Part shown: positions 9,710-16,841 of the stretch, in pieces
Position numbering within the stretch: the first letter of the stretch is position 1
Layout: every line of letters starts with the position of its first letter
Assembly (NCBI RefSeq): GCF_000308475.2
Contig: NZ_BAFT02000004.1
Coordinates: 31,684 to 95,683, forward strand
Origin: Nocardia brasiliensis NBRC 14402
GTDB lineage: Bacteria; Actinomycetota; Actinomycetes; Mycobacteriales; Mycobacteriaceae
Length of the DNA stretch: 64,000 nucleotides
Direction of reading: 5' to 3'
Position numbers and translations under genes: made by a program
Notes under the pieces: generated by a model
Seen by the model: only the letters and a program-made list of their open reading frames with translations
Database searches by the model: none
Told to the model about the DNA's origin: nothing

Positions 9710-9717
9710 TACGCGTA
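9710..9717. promoter_or_regulatory. Short dyad at the ABC exporter promoter
   Basis: TACGCGTA is a perfect 8-base palindrome about 20 bases before the first exporter start, overlapping a possible -10 element. It is a candidate operator for the TetR regulator that lies beyond the exporter genes. The palindrome is short, so chance is possible. Confidence 0.3.
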
Positions 9718-9824
9718 TAAACACCCTACAACGCCTCCGTTCCCTCGGCGGCTCCTTAAATGACTTGCCTCAAACCAGACGAACCTCGAAGGCACCCCCC
9801 GCCGCAACATCGCGAACAAGACCG

Positions 9825-10475
9825 TCAGGTCATGAGGCCGCTCTGGTAGGCGAGGACGACGGCTTGGGTGCGGTCGCGGGAGGCGGTTTTGGCGATCACG
9901 TGGGCGACGTGGGTGCGGGTGGTCGCGGGGCTGATGAACAGTTCGGCGCTGATCTCGGCGTTGGAGCGGCCCAAGGCCATGAGTACGAGCACTTCTCGTT
10001 CTCTGGCGGTCAGCGCGGCGAGGGCGGCGGGGGCGGTGACCGCGCGTGGGCCCGCACGGCGCAGCGCGCCGAGGACATTGCCGACGATCGCGGGATCGAG
10101 CCAGCCGTCACCGGCCGCGCAGCAGCGCACGGCCTGCGCGAGGTCGGCGGGGGCTGCGTGTTTGAGCAGGAAGCCGCTCGCGCCCGCGGCGAGCGCCTCC
10201 TGTACGGCGGTGTCTTCGTGAAAGGTGGTGAGCACCAGGACCGCCGGCGCGTCGGGGGCGCTGGTGATCGCTTTGGTCGCTTCGATACCGTCCAGCACCG
10301 GCATCCGCAGGTCCATCAGAACCACTTGGGGCCCCAGCGTTTTCACGGCTTCGATGGCGGCGGCGCCATCGGCGGCCTCGCCGATCACTTCGAGGTCGGG
10401 GGTGGTGCTCAGCAGCAGGACACAGCCCGCTCGCACCAGCGCCTCGTCCTCGGCGACGACCACGGTGATCGTCAT
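9825..10475 (-). CDS. NarL/LuxR-family response regulator
   Basis: The 216-residue protein has a receiver domain with acidic residues near position 10 and the phosphoryl-acceptor Asp55 in VVLMDLRMP, then a LuxR-type helix-turn-helix (LTAREREVLVLMALGRSNAE followed by ISPATTRTHVAHV). It overlaps the histidine kinase gene by ATGA, so the start is set by coupling. The same frame continues open far upstream through the kinase gene, but that part is a shadow. It should be phosphorylated by the adjacent kinase and act as a transcription factor; its regulon is not visible. Confidence 0.92.
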   Translation of the reverse strand: MTITVVVAEDEALVRAGCVLLLSTTPDLEVIGEAADGAAAIEAVKTLGPQVVLMDLRMPVLDGIEATKAITSAPDAPAVLVLTTFHEDTAVQEALAAGASGFLLKHAAPADLAQAVRCCAAGDGWLDPAIVGNVLGALRRAGPRAVTAPAALAALTAREREVLVLMALGRSNAEISAELFISPATTRTHVAHVIAKTASRDRTQAVVLAYQSGLMT

Positions 10476-11713
10476 GACACCTCGATCGACGCGTGCGCGG
10501 GCAGTGTCGCATGCACGCACCAGCCGTCGGCTTCCGGCCCGGAGGTCAGTGCGCCGCCCAGCGCGTCGAGACGTTCGCGCAGGCCGAGCAGCCCGGCACC
10601 GGTCGACAGCGCCGCGGCGGCGGGTGCCGCGGTGCCGCCGGAGCTGCGGACGGTGAGGTCCAGGGTGCGCGGGGTCCAGGCGACACCGAGCGTGACGGTC
10701 GCGCCGCGACCCGCGTGTTTGGTGACATTGGTGAGGGATTCCTGGACGATCCGATAGGCCGCGAGATCCGCGTCGGGTGTGAGCGGCCGGGCGGTGCCGG
10801 TGACGTCGAGGTGCACCTCGAGGTCGGCGCGGCGCGCGGCTTCGAGCAATCGTTCGACGTCGGCGAACCGGGCCGGAGCCGTGCCGTCCGGCTCGGGTGA
10901 ACGCAACAGGCCCAGCATGGAATGCAATTCGGTCATCGCCTGCGTGCCCGCCTGCTCGATCACCTCCAGCGCCTGCTGCACCCGGCGGTCGGCGTCCGCG
11001 GCGAAGACGCGGGCCGCGCCGGCGTGCAGGATCATGCCCGCCACGGCACCGGTGACGCTGTCGTGCAGTTCGTGCGCGAGCCGCAAACGCTGTGCGGCGA
11101 GCGCTTTTTCGGCCGCCGCGGCGAGTCGCTCCTGCTCGGCTCGGGCATGCTGTTCGCGTGCGTGCGCCAATCTGCCCAGGCCCCAGGCGATACCGAGGAA
11201 GACCGTCCACGCCAGCGCGGCGGCCAGGAAGCCGCGCAGCTGGGATTCGGCGGGTTCGGCCTGCGCGAACCGATAACTGAACAGTCCGAGTGGCAAGGCG
11301 GACGCGACGAGCGCCAGCCGCGCAGCGACCCCGGGTACCCGACCGGCGACCGCATAGCTCGCCACCAGCAGGAAGGCGAACGGATAGTATTCCGGCACAA
11401 CAAGATTGACGCCGGTGTACAGCCAAGCGACCAGCCACACCCGCAGCGGGAACCGGCGCCGCGCCAGCAGGATCAGGCAGAGACCGGCGACGGCGAGCGG
11501 AATCACCCACAGCGGCAGCGTCGCACCACCGATCAGGTGCTGCTCCCCGTGCCAGAACGCCAGATCCACCGCGCCGGTGACGGATACCAGCGCGACGTCG
11601 ACGGCGCGACCCCACTTCGACGCGATACCGGTTTGCTGCGCCTCCGTCACGACCGACCGGCTTTCCCGGCCGGGCGCCCGCCGTCCGCGACCGCTCGGTA
11701 CCAGCCGCCGCAC
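10472..11713 (-). CDS. NarL-type sensor histidine kinase
   Basis: This 413-residue protein starts with five or six hydrophobic helices (residues ~20-165), then a HisKA_3 dimerisation helix with the phospho-accepting His in LAHELHDSVTGAV, then an HATPase_c domain ending in GAGLLGLRERLDALGGALTSGP. The intramembrane type of sensor without a large outside domain is common in Streptomyces and Nocardia and often senses membrane stress. It is followed by its response regulator with a four-base overlap. Confidence 0.92.
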   Translation of the reverse strand: MRRLVPSGRGRRAPGRESRSVVTEAQQTGIASKWGRAVDVALVSVTGAVDLAFWHGEQHLIGGATLPLWVIPLAVAGLCLILLARRRFPLRVWLVAWLYTGVNLVVPEYYPFAFLLVASYAVAGRVPGVAARLALVASALPLGLFSYRFAQAEPAESQLRGFLAAALAWTVFLGIAWGLGRLAHAREQHARAEQERLAAAAEKALAAQRLRLAHELHDSVTGAVAGMILHAGAARVFAADADRRVQQALEVIEQAGTQAMTELHSMLGLLRSPEPDGTAPARFADVERLLEAARRADLEVHLDVTGTARPLTPDADLAAYRIVQESLTNVTKHAGRGATVTLGVAWTPRTLDLTVRSSGGTAAPAAAALSTGAGLLGLRERLDALGGALTSGPEADGWCVHATLPAHASIEVS

Positions 11714-11839
11714 ACCGCTCGGCTCGCCGATATCTGCCGCGTCATGAGCAGCAGTTTCCCACGAATCAGGTCGGCGGGTCTGCGGTTCTACCCGCTCTCA
11801 CCTGCCAAGATGGTGTTGCGGACGGGCGAATTCGTGGGA

Positions 11840-12295
11840 TCAGCCGCCGAATAGCCGGAAGATGAACCGCAGCGGATCCTCCACCGGGATCTCGGGCAGC
11901 GTCGGCGGTGGCGCCTCGGCGAGCACCACACGCACGGCCGCGACGATCTCGGCGGTGCTCGGCTGCTCGAACCCCGGGAAGCCCAGCGGGTCTTCCCGCA
12001 ACACCACCGGCACGCCACGCACCGGCGCGGTGGAGAACCCGGCGAGCTGCAACAGCACCAGTTCGGCGGCGTCGGGCACCACTCGGACCCGCGCGACATC
12101 GATGACCTCGGCGATACCGTCCTCGGCCGCGAACACACCGACCCGCAACGACCGCGGCTGTTGCGCGAGCACTTCGTTCAGCGGCGGGTCGACCAGGACG
12201 AATTCCGGTTCGATCAAAGTGCCCGCGCCGAGGACTTCCCCGGTGGCGCCGGCCGCGTCGACCGCGTACACCACGACCAAGGTCCGCCTCGTCAT
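11840..12295 (-). CDS. Degenerate trypsin-like beta-barrel protein, 151 aa
   Basis: No catalytic family can be assigned. The order of short motifs follows chymotrypsin-fold serine proteases: GAGTLIEPEFVLVDPPL aligns with the usual G-G-TLI-x-VLTAAHC segment but has no His-Cys, and VVPDAAELVLLQLAG aligns with the usual D-hAlLrL Asp segment but has Glu in place of Asp. No GDSGGP motif follows. The start at MTRRTLVVVY is chosen because the longer frame runs into unlikely sequence. It is divergent from the lanthipeptide synthetase. It may be a pseudo-protease; fold assignment is inference from motif spacing only. Confidence 0.5.
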   Translation of the reverse strand: MTRRTLVVVYAVDAAGATGEVLGAGTLIEPEFVLVDPPLNEVLAQQPRSLRVGVFAAEDGIAEVIDVARVRVVPDAAELVLLQLAGFSTAPVRGVPVVLREDPLGFPGFEQPSTAEIVAAVRVVLAEAPPPTLPEIPVEDPLRFIFRLFGG

Positions 12296-12470
12296 GGGCA
12301 GCAGTGTCGCACGAATCGCCCTGCTACGACGGCGCGATGAGGTTTCTCGTCGCGGTGCGGTACGCGCACAACACCGCACCGGGCCGATTCGCCGCAGGGT
12401 GCGGTCCGGCCATTCTTGACTCGTTCGATTCCCCCGCCGACCAGGCCGAATCCGAAAGGACGTGACTCCA

Positions 12471-15089
12471 ATGGTGCAAGATACGGCGTTCACGTTCGCC
12501 CACCCCGACTACTACGAACCGTTCGACCGTACCGACCCGGGCAGGCGCTACAACCCGACCCGGCCGCCGCACGGCTGGACCCGGCGCGAGTCCGAGGTGT
12601 GGACGCACTGGACGCCCCCGCATACCGACCTGCCGGCGCAGGGCTGGAAGGTGCACGTCTCCACGGCACTCGGCTCCGCCCAGCAGGTACTGGACGTGGT
12701 GAGCACCGCGTGTGCCGACCTGGGCGTCGCCTTCAAACATCTCACCGGCAAGCAGTACTTCCTGTGGCTGCACGGCAAGCACGGCAGCCGCGTGCAGAGC
12801 GGCAAGTTCTGCGCGGTCTACCCGCCGACACCGCAGCTCGCCTACGCACTGCTCGAACGGCTGGAACGCGAATTGTCCGGAGTCGCAGGGCCGTACGTGC
12901 TCACCGACCGGCGCTTCGGCACGTCGCAGTGCGTGTCCTACCGCTACGGCGCGTTCCGTCCGCGCCATCGTCTGCAAGCCGACGGCACGCGGGTACCGAC
13001 CATGCTCGCCCTCGACGGCACCGAGGTGCCCGACGAGCGCCGCCCAGGCTTCCTGCTGCCCGCGGGCATCGCCGACCCGTTCGGCCCGGTGGCCGACGCC
13101 GACGGCGACGAGGACGTGCACTTCCACGGCTACACCTTCGAAACCGTGCTGCAGCCGAGCAACGCCGGCGGCGCGTATCGCGCCCGCCGCGAGGACGGCA
13201 CCCCCGTCTTCGTGAAAGAAGCTCGCGCCCACAACGGTTACGCGGGCAACGAGGACGCCCGCACCCGGCTGGAGCGCGAGTACCTGACCCTGCGTGCGCT
13301 GCACGCCGCCGCCCCCGGCCTCGCCCCCGCGCCGGTCGAGCTGTTCACCGAATGGGAGCACACCTACCTCGTCACCGAATTCGTGCCGGGCCGCACGCTC
13401 AGCAAGTGGATGGTCGCGACGAATCCGCTGATCCACGCCGGGGCCGACCCTGCCGTGTTCACCGCCTACTACCGGCGGTGCGCACACCTGCTCGCGCAGC
13501 TCACGGCCCAGCTGACCACCCTGCACGATCTCGGCTACGCCTTCGTCGACGTCTCCCCGGGCAACGTCCTGGTCGATGCCGACGACACGGTGCGCCTCAT
13601 CGACTTCGAGGCCACCCAGCCCGTGGACCACCCGCTCGGCCTGCTCGGCACGCCCGGTTACGAACCGCCGGAATCCCGCGCTCCCGGGGCCCGGGCGAAG
13701 ATCGATCCACTGCACGTCGACGCCTACGGCCTGCGTGCGATCGCGCAACTTTTGCTCTTCCCGATGCACGAAGCCGCGCGACGCAGCCCCGAGACACTGG
13801 ATCACCTGTACGCCGATCTGGCCGAATTGTGCCCTCCCCCAGCGGAGTTATGGGCAACGGTGACGCAGTCGCGAACCGCGCACTCGGTGCGGCACCTGCC
13901 CGCACCCGAGGAAGTCCGTTGTGCCCCTGCGGAAGCGGTGCGGTGGTTGCGCGATCGGACCGCCGACGCCCTGACCCGCATGGCCGAACTCACCAACCCG
14001 CGCTGGGTGTATCCCACTGCGCCGGAGGGACATCGGACCAATACCGCGTGCGTGGCCTACGGCACCGCCGGCGTGCTGCACGCCTTGCGCGTCGCCGGGC
14101 GCGACATCGATCCCGCGATCGTCGGACGGTTGCGCGGCACGGCCCTGCGTGATCGGCACCGGACCGGGCCGGGACTGCTGTACGGCAACGCCGGAATCGC
14201 CTGGGTACTGGACGATCTCGGCGACCGCGACGCGGCACTGACCCTGCTCGCCGCGGCAAGCGACCACCGGCTGGCGACCGAGTCGCCGAGCTGGGGCGGC
14301 GGTGCGGCAGGCGTCGCGATGACGCACCTGTCGTTCTTCCACCGCACCGGCGACGCCGCGCACGTCGAGCAGGCGCAACGACTGCTCGACGCGGTACCCG
14401 ACGGCGCTGCGCTGCGCCGAGCACTCGGCCCGGACCATCCCTCCGGCCTCGCACACGGCAGGCCCGGCCTCGCGCTCGCGCTCTACTACCTGTCGATGTG
14501 CACCGGCGCGCCGGAACCGTTCGAACGCGGGTTGCGGTTGCTGCGTGCCGAACTCGGGCACACCGAGCCGATTCCGGTCGGCGCGCTGGGCTTCCGGGTC
14601 TCGGACACCGACCGGCGCAACATGCCGTACCTGGCGTGCGGCAGCGCGGGCTACGCCCACGTACTCGCCCGGTATCTCGGTCACCGACCCGACCCGGAAC
14701 TCGCCGCGGTGCTGCGCAGTTGTGTTCGCGCCGTGGGCATTCGGTTCACCGCGGCGCCCGGGCTGTTCCAAGGCCAAGCCGGCTTGGCGCTCGTACACGC
14801 CGACGCGGCGGCCCGATTCCCGGAAGAGAACTTCCTGCCCGACGCGGACCGCCGCGCGACCGCACTGTTCAAGTATGCGATCGCGGACGGGACCGGCGTC
14901 CGCTGGCTCGGCGGCCTGGGACAGCGCCTCAGCGCCGACCTGGCCACCGGCTCCGCGGGCATCCTGCTGGCCCTCCAGCACGCCACCGGCGGCGTCACCG
15001 ATCCGCTCTTCACCCTCGACCACTGCCGCGCCGAGTGCCCCGCCCGGCCCCGGACCGCCCGTCCGCGAAGCGATTTCGAGAGGAGGTGA
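12471..15089 (+). CDS. Class III lanthipeptide synthetase LanKC
   Basis: The 872-residue enzyme has three parts: an N-terminal lyase-like domain (~1-210), a Ser/Thr kinase-like domain (~225-500) and a C-terminal LanC-like cyclase (~515-860). In the kinase, VFVKEARAHNGYAGNE holds the ATP-binding lysine, FVDVSPGNVLVD is the catalytic loop and LIDFE replaces DFG. The cyclase keeps repeats such as GTAGVLHAL and YLACGSAGYAHVL but lacks the Cys-His-Gly zinc site, which separates class III from class IV. It would phosphorylate and dehydrate Ser/Thr in the precursors encoded just downstream and close lanthionine or labionin rings. ATG is favoured over GTG nine bases earlier because AAAGGA is well spaced from it. 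Confidence 0.93.
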   Translation: MVQDTAFTFAHPDYYEPFDRTDPGRRYNPTRPPHGWTRRESEVWTHWTPPHTDLPAQGWKVHVSTALGSAQQVLDVVSTACADLGVAFKHLTGKQYFLWLHGKHGSRVQSGKFCAVYPPTPQLAYALLERLERELSGVAGPYVLTDRRFGTSQCVSYRYGAFRPRHRLQADGTRVPTMLALDGTEVPDERRPGFLLPAGIADPFGPVADADGDEDVHFHGYTFETVLQPSNAGGAYRARREDGTPVFVKEARAHNGYAGNEDARTRLEREYLTLRALHAAAPGLAPAPVELFTEWEHTYLVTEFVPGRTLSKWMVATNPLIHAGADPAVFTAYYRRCAHLLAQLTAQLTTLHDLGYAFVDVSPGNVLVDADDTVRLIDFEATQPVDHPLGLLGTPGYEPPESRAPGARAKIDPLHVDAYGLRAIAQLLLFPMHEAARRSPETLDHLYADLAELCPPPAELWATVTQSRTAHSVRHLPAPEEVRCAPAEAVRWLRDRTADALTRMAELTNPRWVYPTAPEGHRTNTACVAYGTAGVLHALRVAGRDIDPAIVGRLRGTALRDRHRTGPGLLYGNAGIAWVLDDLGDRDAALTLLAAASDHRLATESPSWGGGAAGVAMTHLSFFHRTGDAAHVEQAQRLLDAVPDGAALRRALGPDHPSGLAHGRPGLALALYYLSMCTGAPEPFERGLRLLRAELGHTEPIPVGALGFRVSDTDRRNMPYLACGSAGYAHVLARYLGHRPDPELAAVLRSCVRAVGIRFTAAPGLFQGQAGLALVHADAAARFPEENFLPDADRRATALFKYAIADGTGVRWLGGLGQRLSADLATGSAGILLALQHATGGVTDPLFTLDHCRAECPARPRTARPRSDFERR

Positions 15090-15092
15090 GCC

Positions 15093-15203
15093 ATGACCAA
15101 GGTGCTGAAACTTCAGCTGCACGCCGACCCCGAGCTCGGCGACGACGCGCCGCTCAGCTCGTACAGCGAGCACCACTGCAACCAGGAAGCCGAGGTGGTC
15201 TGA
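15093..15203 (+). CDS. Class III lanthipeptide precursor A1, 36 aa
   Basis: A small gene just after the synthetase with a strong ribosome site (AGGAGGTGAG). The leader starts MTKVLKLQL, which fits the conserved hydrophobic LxLQ helix needed for recognition by class III enzymes, and ends in GDDAP. The core region is SSYSEHHC: Ser, two residues, Ser, three residues, Cys. This is the labionin pattern S-x2-S-x(2-5)-C of labyrinthopeptin-type peptides. A short acidic tail NQEAEVV follows. Product is probably a one-ring (labionin or lanthionine) peptide. Confidence 0.88.
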   Translation: MTKVLKLQLHADPELGDDAPLSSYSEHHCNQEAEVV

Positions 15204-15256
15204 GCCTCGCGACGACCAGTGACACCGGAACCACAGATCGAAAGGAGGTGAACAAC

Positions 15257-15382
15257 ATGACCAAGGTACTGAAGCTCCAGCTGCAGTCCGACCCGGAGCT
15301 CGGCGACGACGCGCCGATGAGTTCCTACAGCGAGCACCACTGCGGTGGCGGCCAGGGCGGCGGCTCGGAAGAGGTGCTGTAG
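15257..15382 (+). CDS. Class III lanthipeptide precursor A2, 41 aa
   Basis: Close paralogue of precursor A1: leader MTKVLKLQLQSDPELGDDAP and core MSSYSEHHC are nearly identical, while the tail is Gly-rich (GGGQGGG, then SEEVL). The S-x2-S-x3-C labionin pattern is conserved. Ribosome site AAAGGAGGTG lies seven bases before the ATG. The duplication, with change only in the tail and one leader residue, implies that the core is under constraint. It is followed by a strong hairpin. Confidence 0.88.
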   Translation: MTKVLKLQLQSDPELGDDAPMSSYSEHHCGGGQGGGSEEVL

Positions 15383-15390
15383 TCCGACGA

Positions 15391-15424
15391 TCGCCGGGCG
15401 CGGGTTACTACCCGCGTCCGGCGA
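15391..15424 (+). terminator. Strong hairpin between precursors A2 and A3
   Basis: A 14-base stem (one G-T pair) with a six-base TTACTA loop starts nine bases after the A2 stop. It is followed by AATCTCTTGT rather than a clean T-run. Probable role: partial terminator or 3'-end stabiliser that keeps A1/A2 mRNA more abundant than the downstream genes. Confidence 0.6.
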
Positions 15425-15454
15425 AATCTCTTGTATCCCAGAAGGAAAGAAAAC

Positions 15455-15571
15455 ATGGAAAACCAGAACATGGTCGCGCTGGCGACCATGGGCACCGATG
15501 ACGATCTGATCGACGACGCGCCGATCAGTGTGTTCTCCGTCGTCTATTGCGACGACGCGTATTTCGGGTGA
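15455..15571 (+). CDS. Class III lanthipeptide precursor A3, 38 aa
   Basis: Third precursor, with a diverged leader (MENQNMVALATMGTDDD) that lacks the clear LxLQ helix but keeps the IDDAP boundary before the core. The core is ISVFSVVYC: again Ser, two residues, Ser, three residues, Cys, with an acidic/aromatic tail DDAYFG. The ring scaffold is thus kept while side chains are changed to hydrophobic ones. Ribosome site GAAGGAAAG is present. It is followed four bases later by the exporter gene. Confidence 0.8.
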   Translation: MENQNMVALATMGTDDDLIDDAPISVFSVVYCDDAYFG

Positions 15572-15575
15572 CACG

Positions 15576-16841
15576 ATGAGTACCTCAGCTACCGTGGCCT
15601 CCCCCGAGGCCGATCTTCGGCGCTACCGGGTCGCGCAGGCGGCCTCGACCTTCGGCAGCACCCTCACCGGCACCGCGGTCTCCGTGGTCGCGGTCGTCGG
15701 TTTGGGCGCGGGGCCGCACCCGGTTTCGCTCATCGTGACCAGCGCGATGATCCCGCCGCTGGTGCTCGGCCCGGCGGCCGGGGTGCTCCTCGACCGGGTG
15801 CGCCGACCACGCCGGCTGCTCATCGCGGCCGACCTGGTCGCCGCGGCGGCGGTGCTGTGCTGTGCGGCCACGATGGGCGCGGGCGTGCTGACCGTGACCG
15901 GGCTGGCCGCGCTGTCGTTCGTCCTCGGCCTGGCCCGGGTGGTGATCGAAGGCTTGTACTTCGCTCACCTGGCGACGCTCGGGATCACCGATCTCGGCCG
16001 GGCGCGCGCCGGATTGCAGTCGACGACGATGCTGACCCGATCGATCGGCGCTTCGGTCGCCGGGCCGATGGTCACGACGATCGGTGCGGCGGCGATGTTC
16101 GCCGGTGATGCGCTCACCTATCTGTTCAGCGCCTATTGCCTGACCCGACTCGACGCGCCCGACCGGCGGCAGACCGCACCGCGCAGCGGCTTCGGTCGCG
16201 AATTCCTCGACGGCGTAACGGCTTTGCGCGGTCACCCGCTGCTGGCAGCATTGGCGATGTACCTGCTGGTGGGTGGGGCCGCGGCGGGCGGCACCGCCGC
16301 GTTGCGGGCGGTGTTCCTGCTCGACGAAGTCGCGTTACCCGTTGCGGTGTACGGAATTCCGGCGGTGGTGGCGACACTGTTCGCCGCGGCCGGCGCGCTG
16401 CTGGCCCCGCGCCTGCACGCCAAGGCGGTGCCCGCCCGGCAGGTACTCGCGGTCACGGTACTCGGTGGCGCCGTCGGCACCGCCCTGTTGCCGATGGCCA
16501 CGGGACCGACGGCGATGCTGCTACTCGCCGCCTGCCTAGGGGCGGCCGTACCGATGTTCTTCGGTGCGGTACTCAACATCGCGCTGGTGACGGTGCTGGG
16601 CGAGGGTGTCGGCGACGGATACTTCGCCCGGGTCGGCGCGCTGCTGGCCACCGGGACCACGGCGGCGAACCTGCTCGGCGCGCTGCTGGGCGGCGTGCTC
16701 GGCGAGCGATTCGGCGCCCGCACCGGGATCTGGGCGTTCGTCGCCGTCGATCTCGTTGCCTCCCTTGTGTTCCTGCTGATCGTCGGCCGCACATCCGCCG
16801 CCCGCGGCAGTGGGGCCGATTCGATGGCGAAGGTGGCGTGA
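15576..16841 (+). CDS. MFS transporter, probable lanthipeptide exporter
   Basis: The 421-residue product has about twelve hydrophobic helices and the overall look of a drug-efflux MFS protein (DHA3/MDR type), e.g. PAAGVLLDRVRRPRRLLIA in the loop between helices 2 and 3. The start MSTSATVASPEADLRRYRVA is four bases after the A3 stop; a longer frame begins inside the precursor gene and is not used. Its TGA overlaps the oligopeptidase ATG by one base. Position inside the lanthipeptide operon suggests export of, or immunity to, the peptide products; most class III clusters use ABC exporters, so an MFS protein is a small departure. Confidence 0.85.
   Translation: MSTSATVASPEADLRRYRVAQAASTFGSTLTGTAVSVVAVVGLGAGPHPVSLIVTSAMIPPLVLGPAAGVLLDRVRRPRRLLIAADLVAAAAVLCCAATMGAGVLTVTGLAALSFVLGLARVVIEGLYFAHLATLGITDLGRARAGLQSTTMLTRSIGASVAGPMVTTIGAAAMFAGDALTYLFSAYCLTRLDAPDRRQTAPRSGFGREFLDGVTALRGHPLLAALAMYLLVGGAAAGGTAALRAVFLLDEVALPVAVYGIPAVVATLFAAAGALLAPRLHAKAVPARQVLAVTVLGGAVGTALLPMATGPTAMLLLAACLGAAVPMFFGAVLNIALVTVLGEGVGDGYFARVGALLATGTTAANLLGALLGGVLGERFGARTGIWAFVAVDLVASLVFLLIVGRTSAARGSGADSMAKVA

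Noticed and set aside
9825..11615. 596-codon minus frame
   Set aside because: The first ~380 codons are a shadow of the histidine kinase; the real response regulator starts at 10475.
12416..14152. 578-codon plus frame inside the LanKC gene
   Set aside because: Arg-rich shadow; the LanKC frame has kinase and cyclase motifs.
12471..15089. Class IV (LanL) assignment of the synthetase
   Set aside because: The cyclase lacks the Cys/Cys-His zinc ligands expected in class IV; class III fits better.
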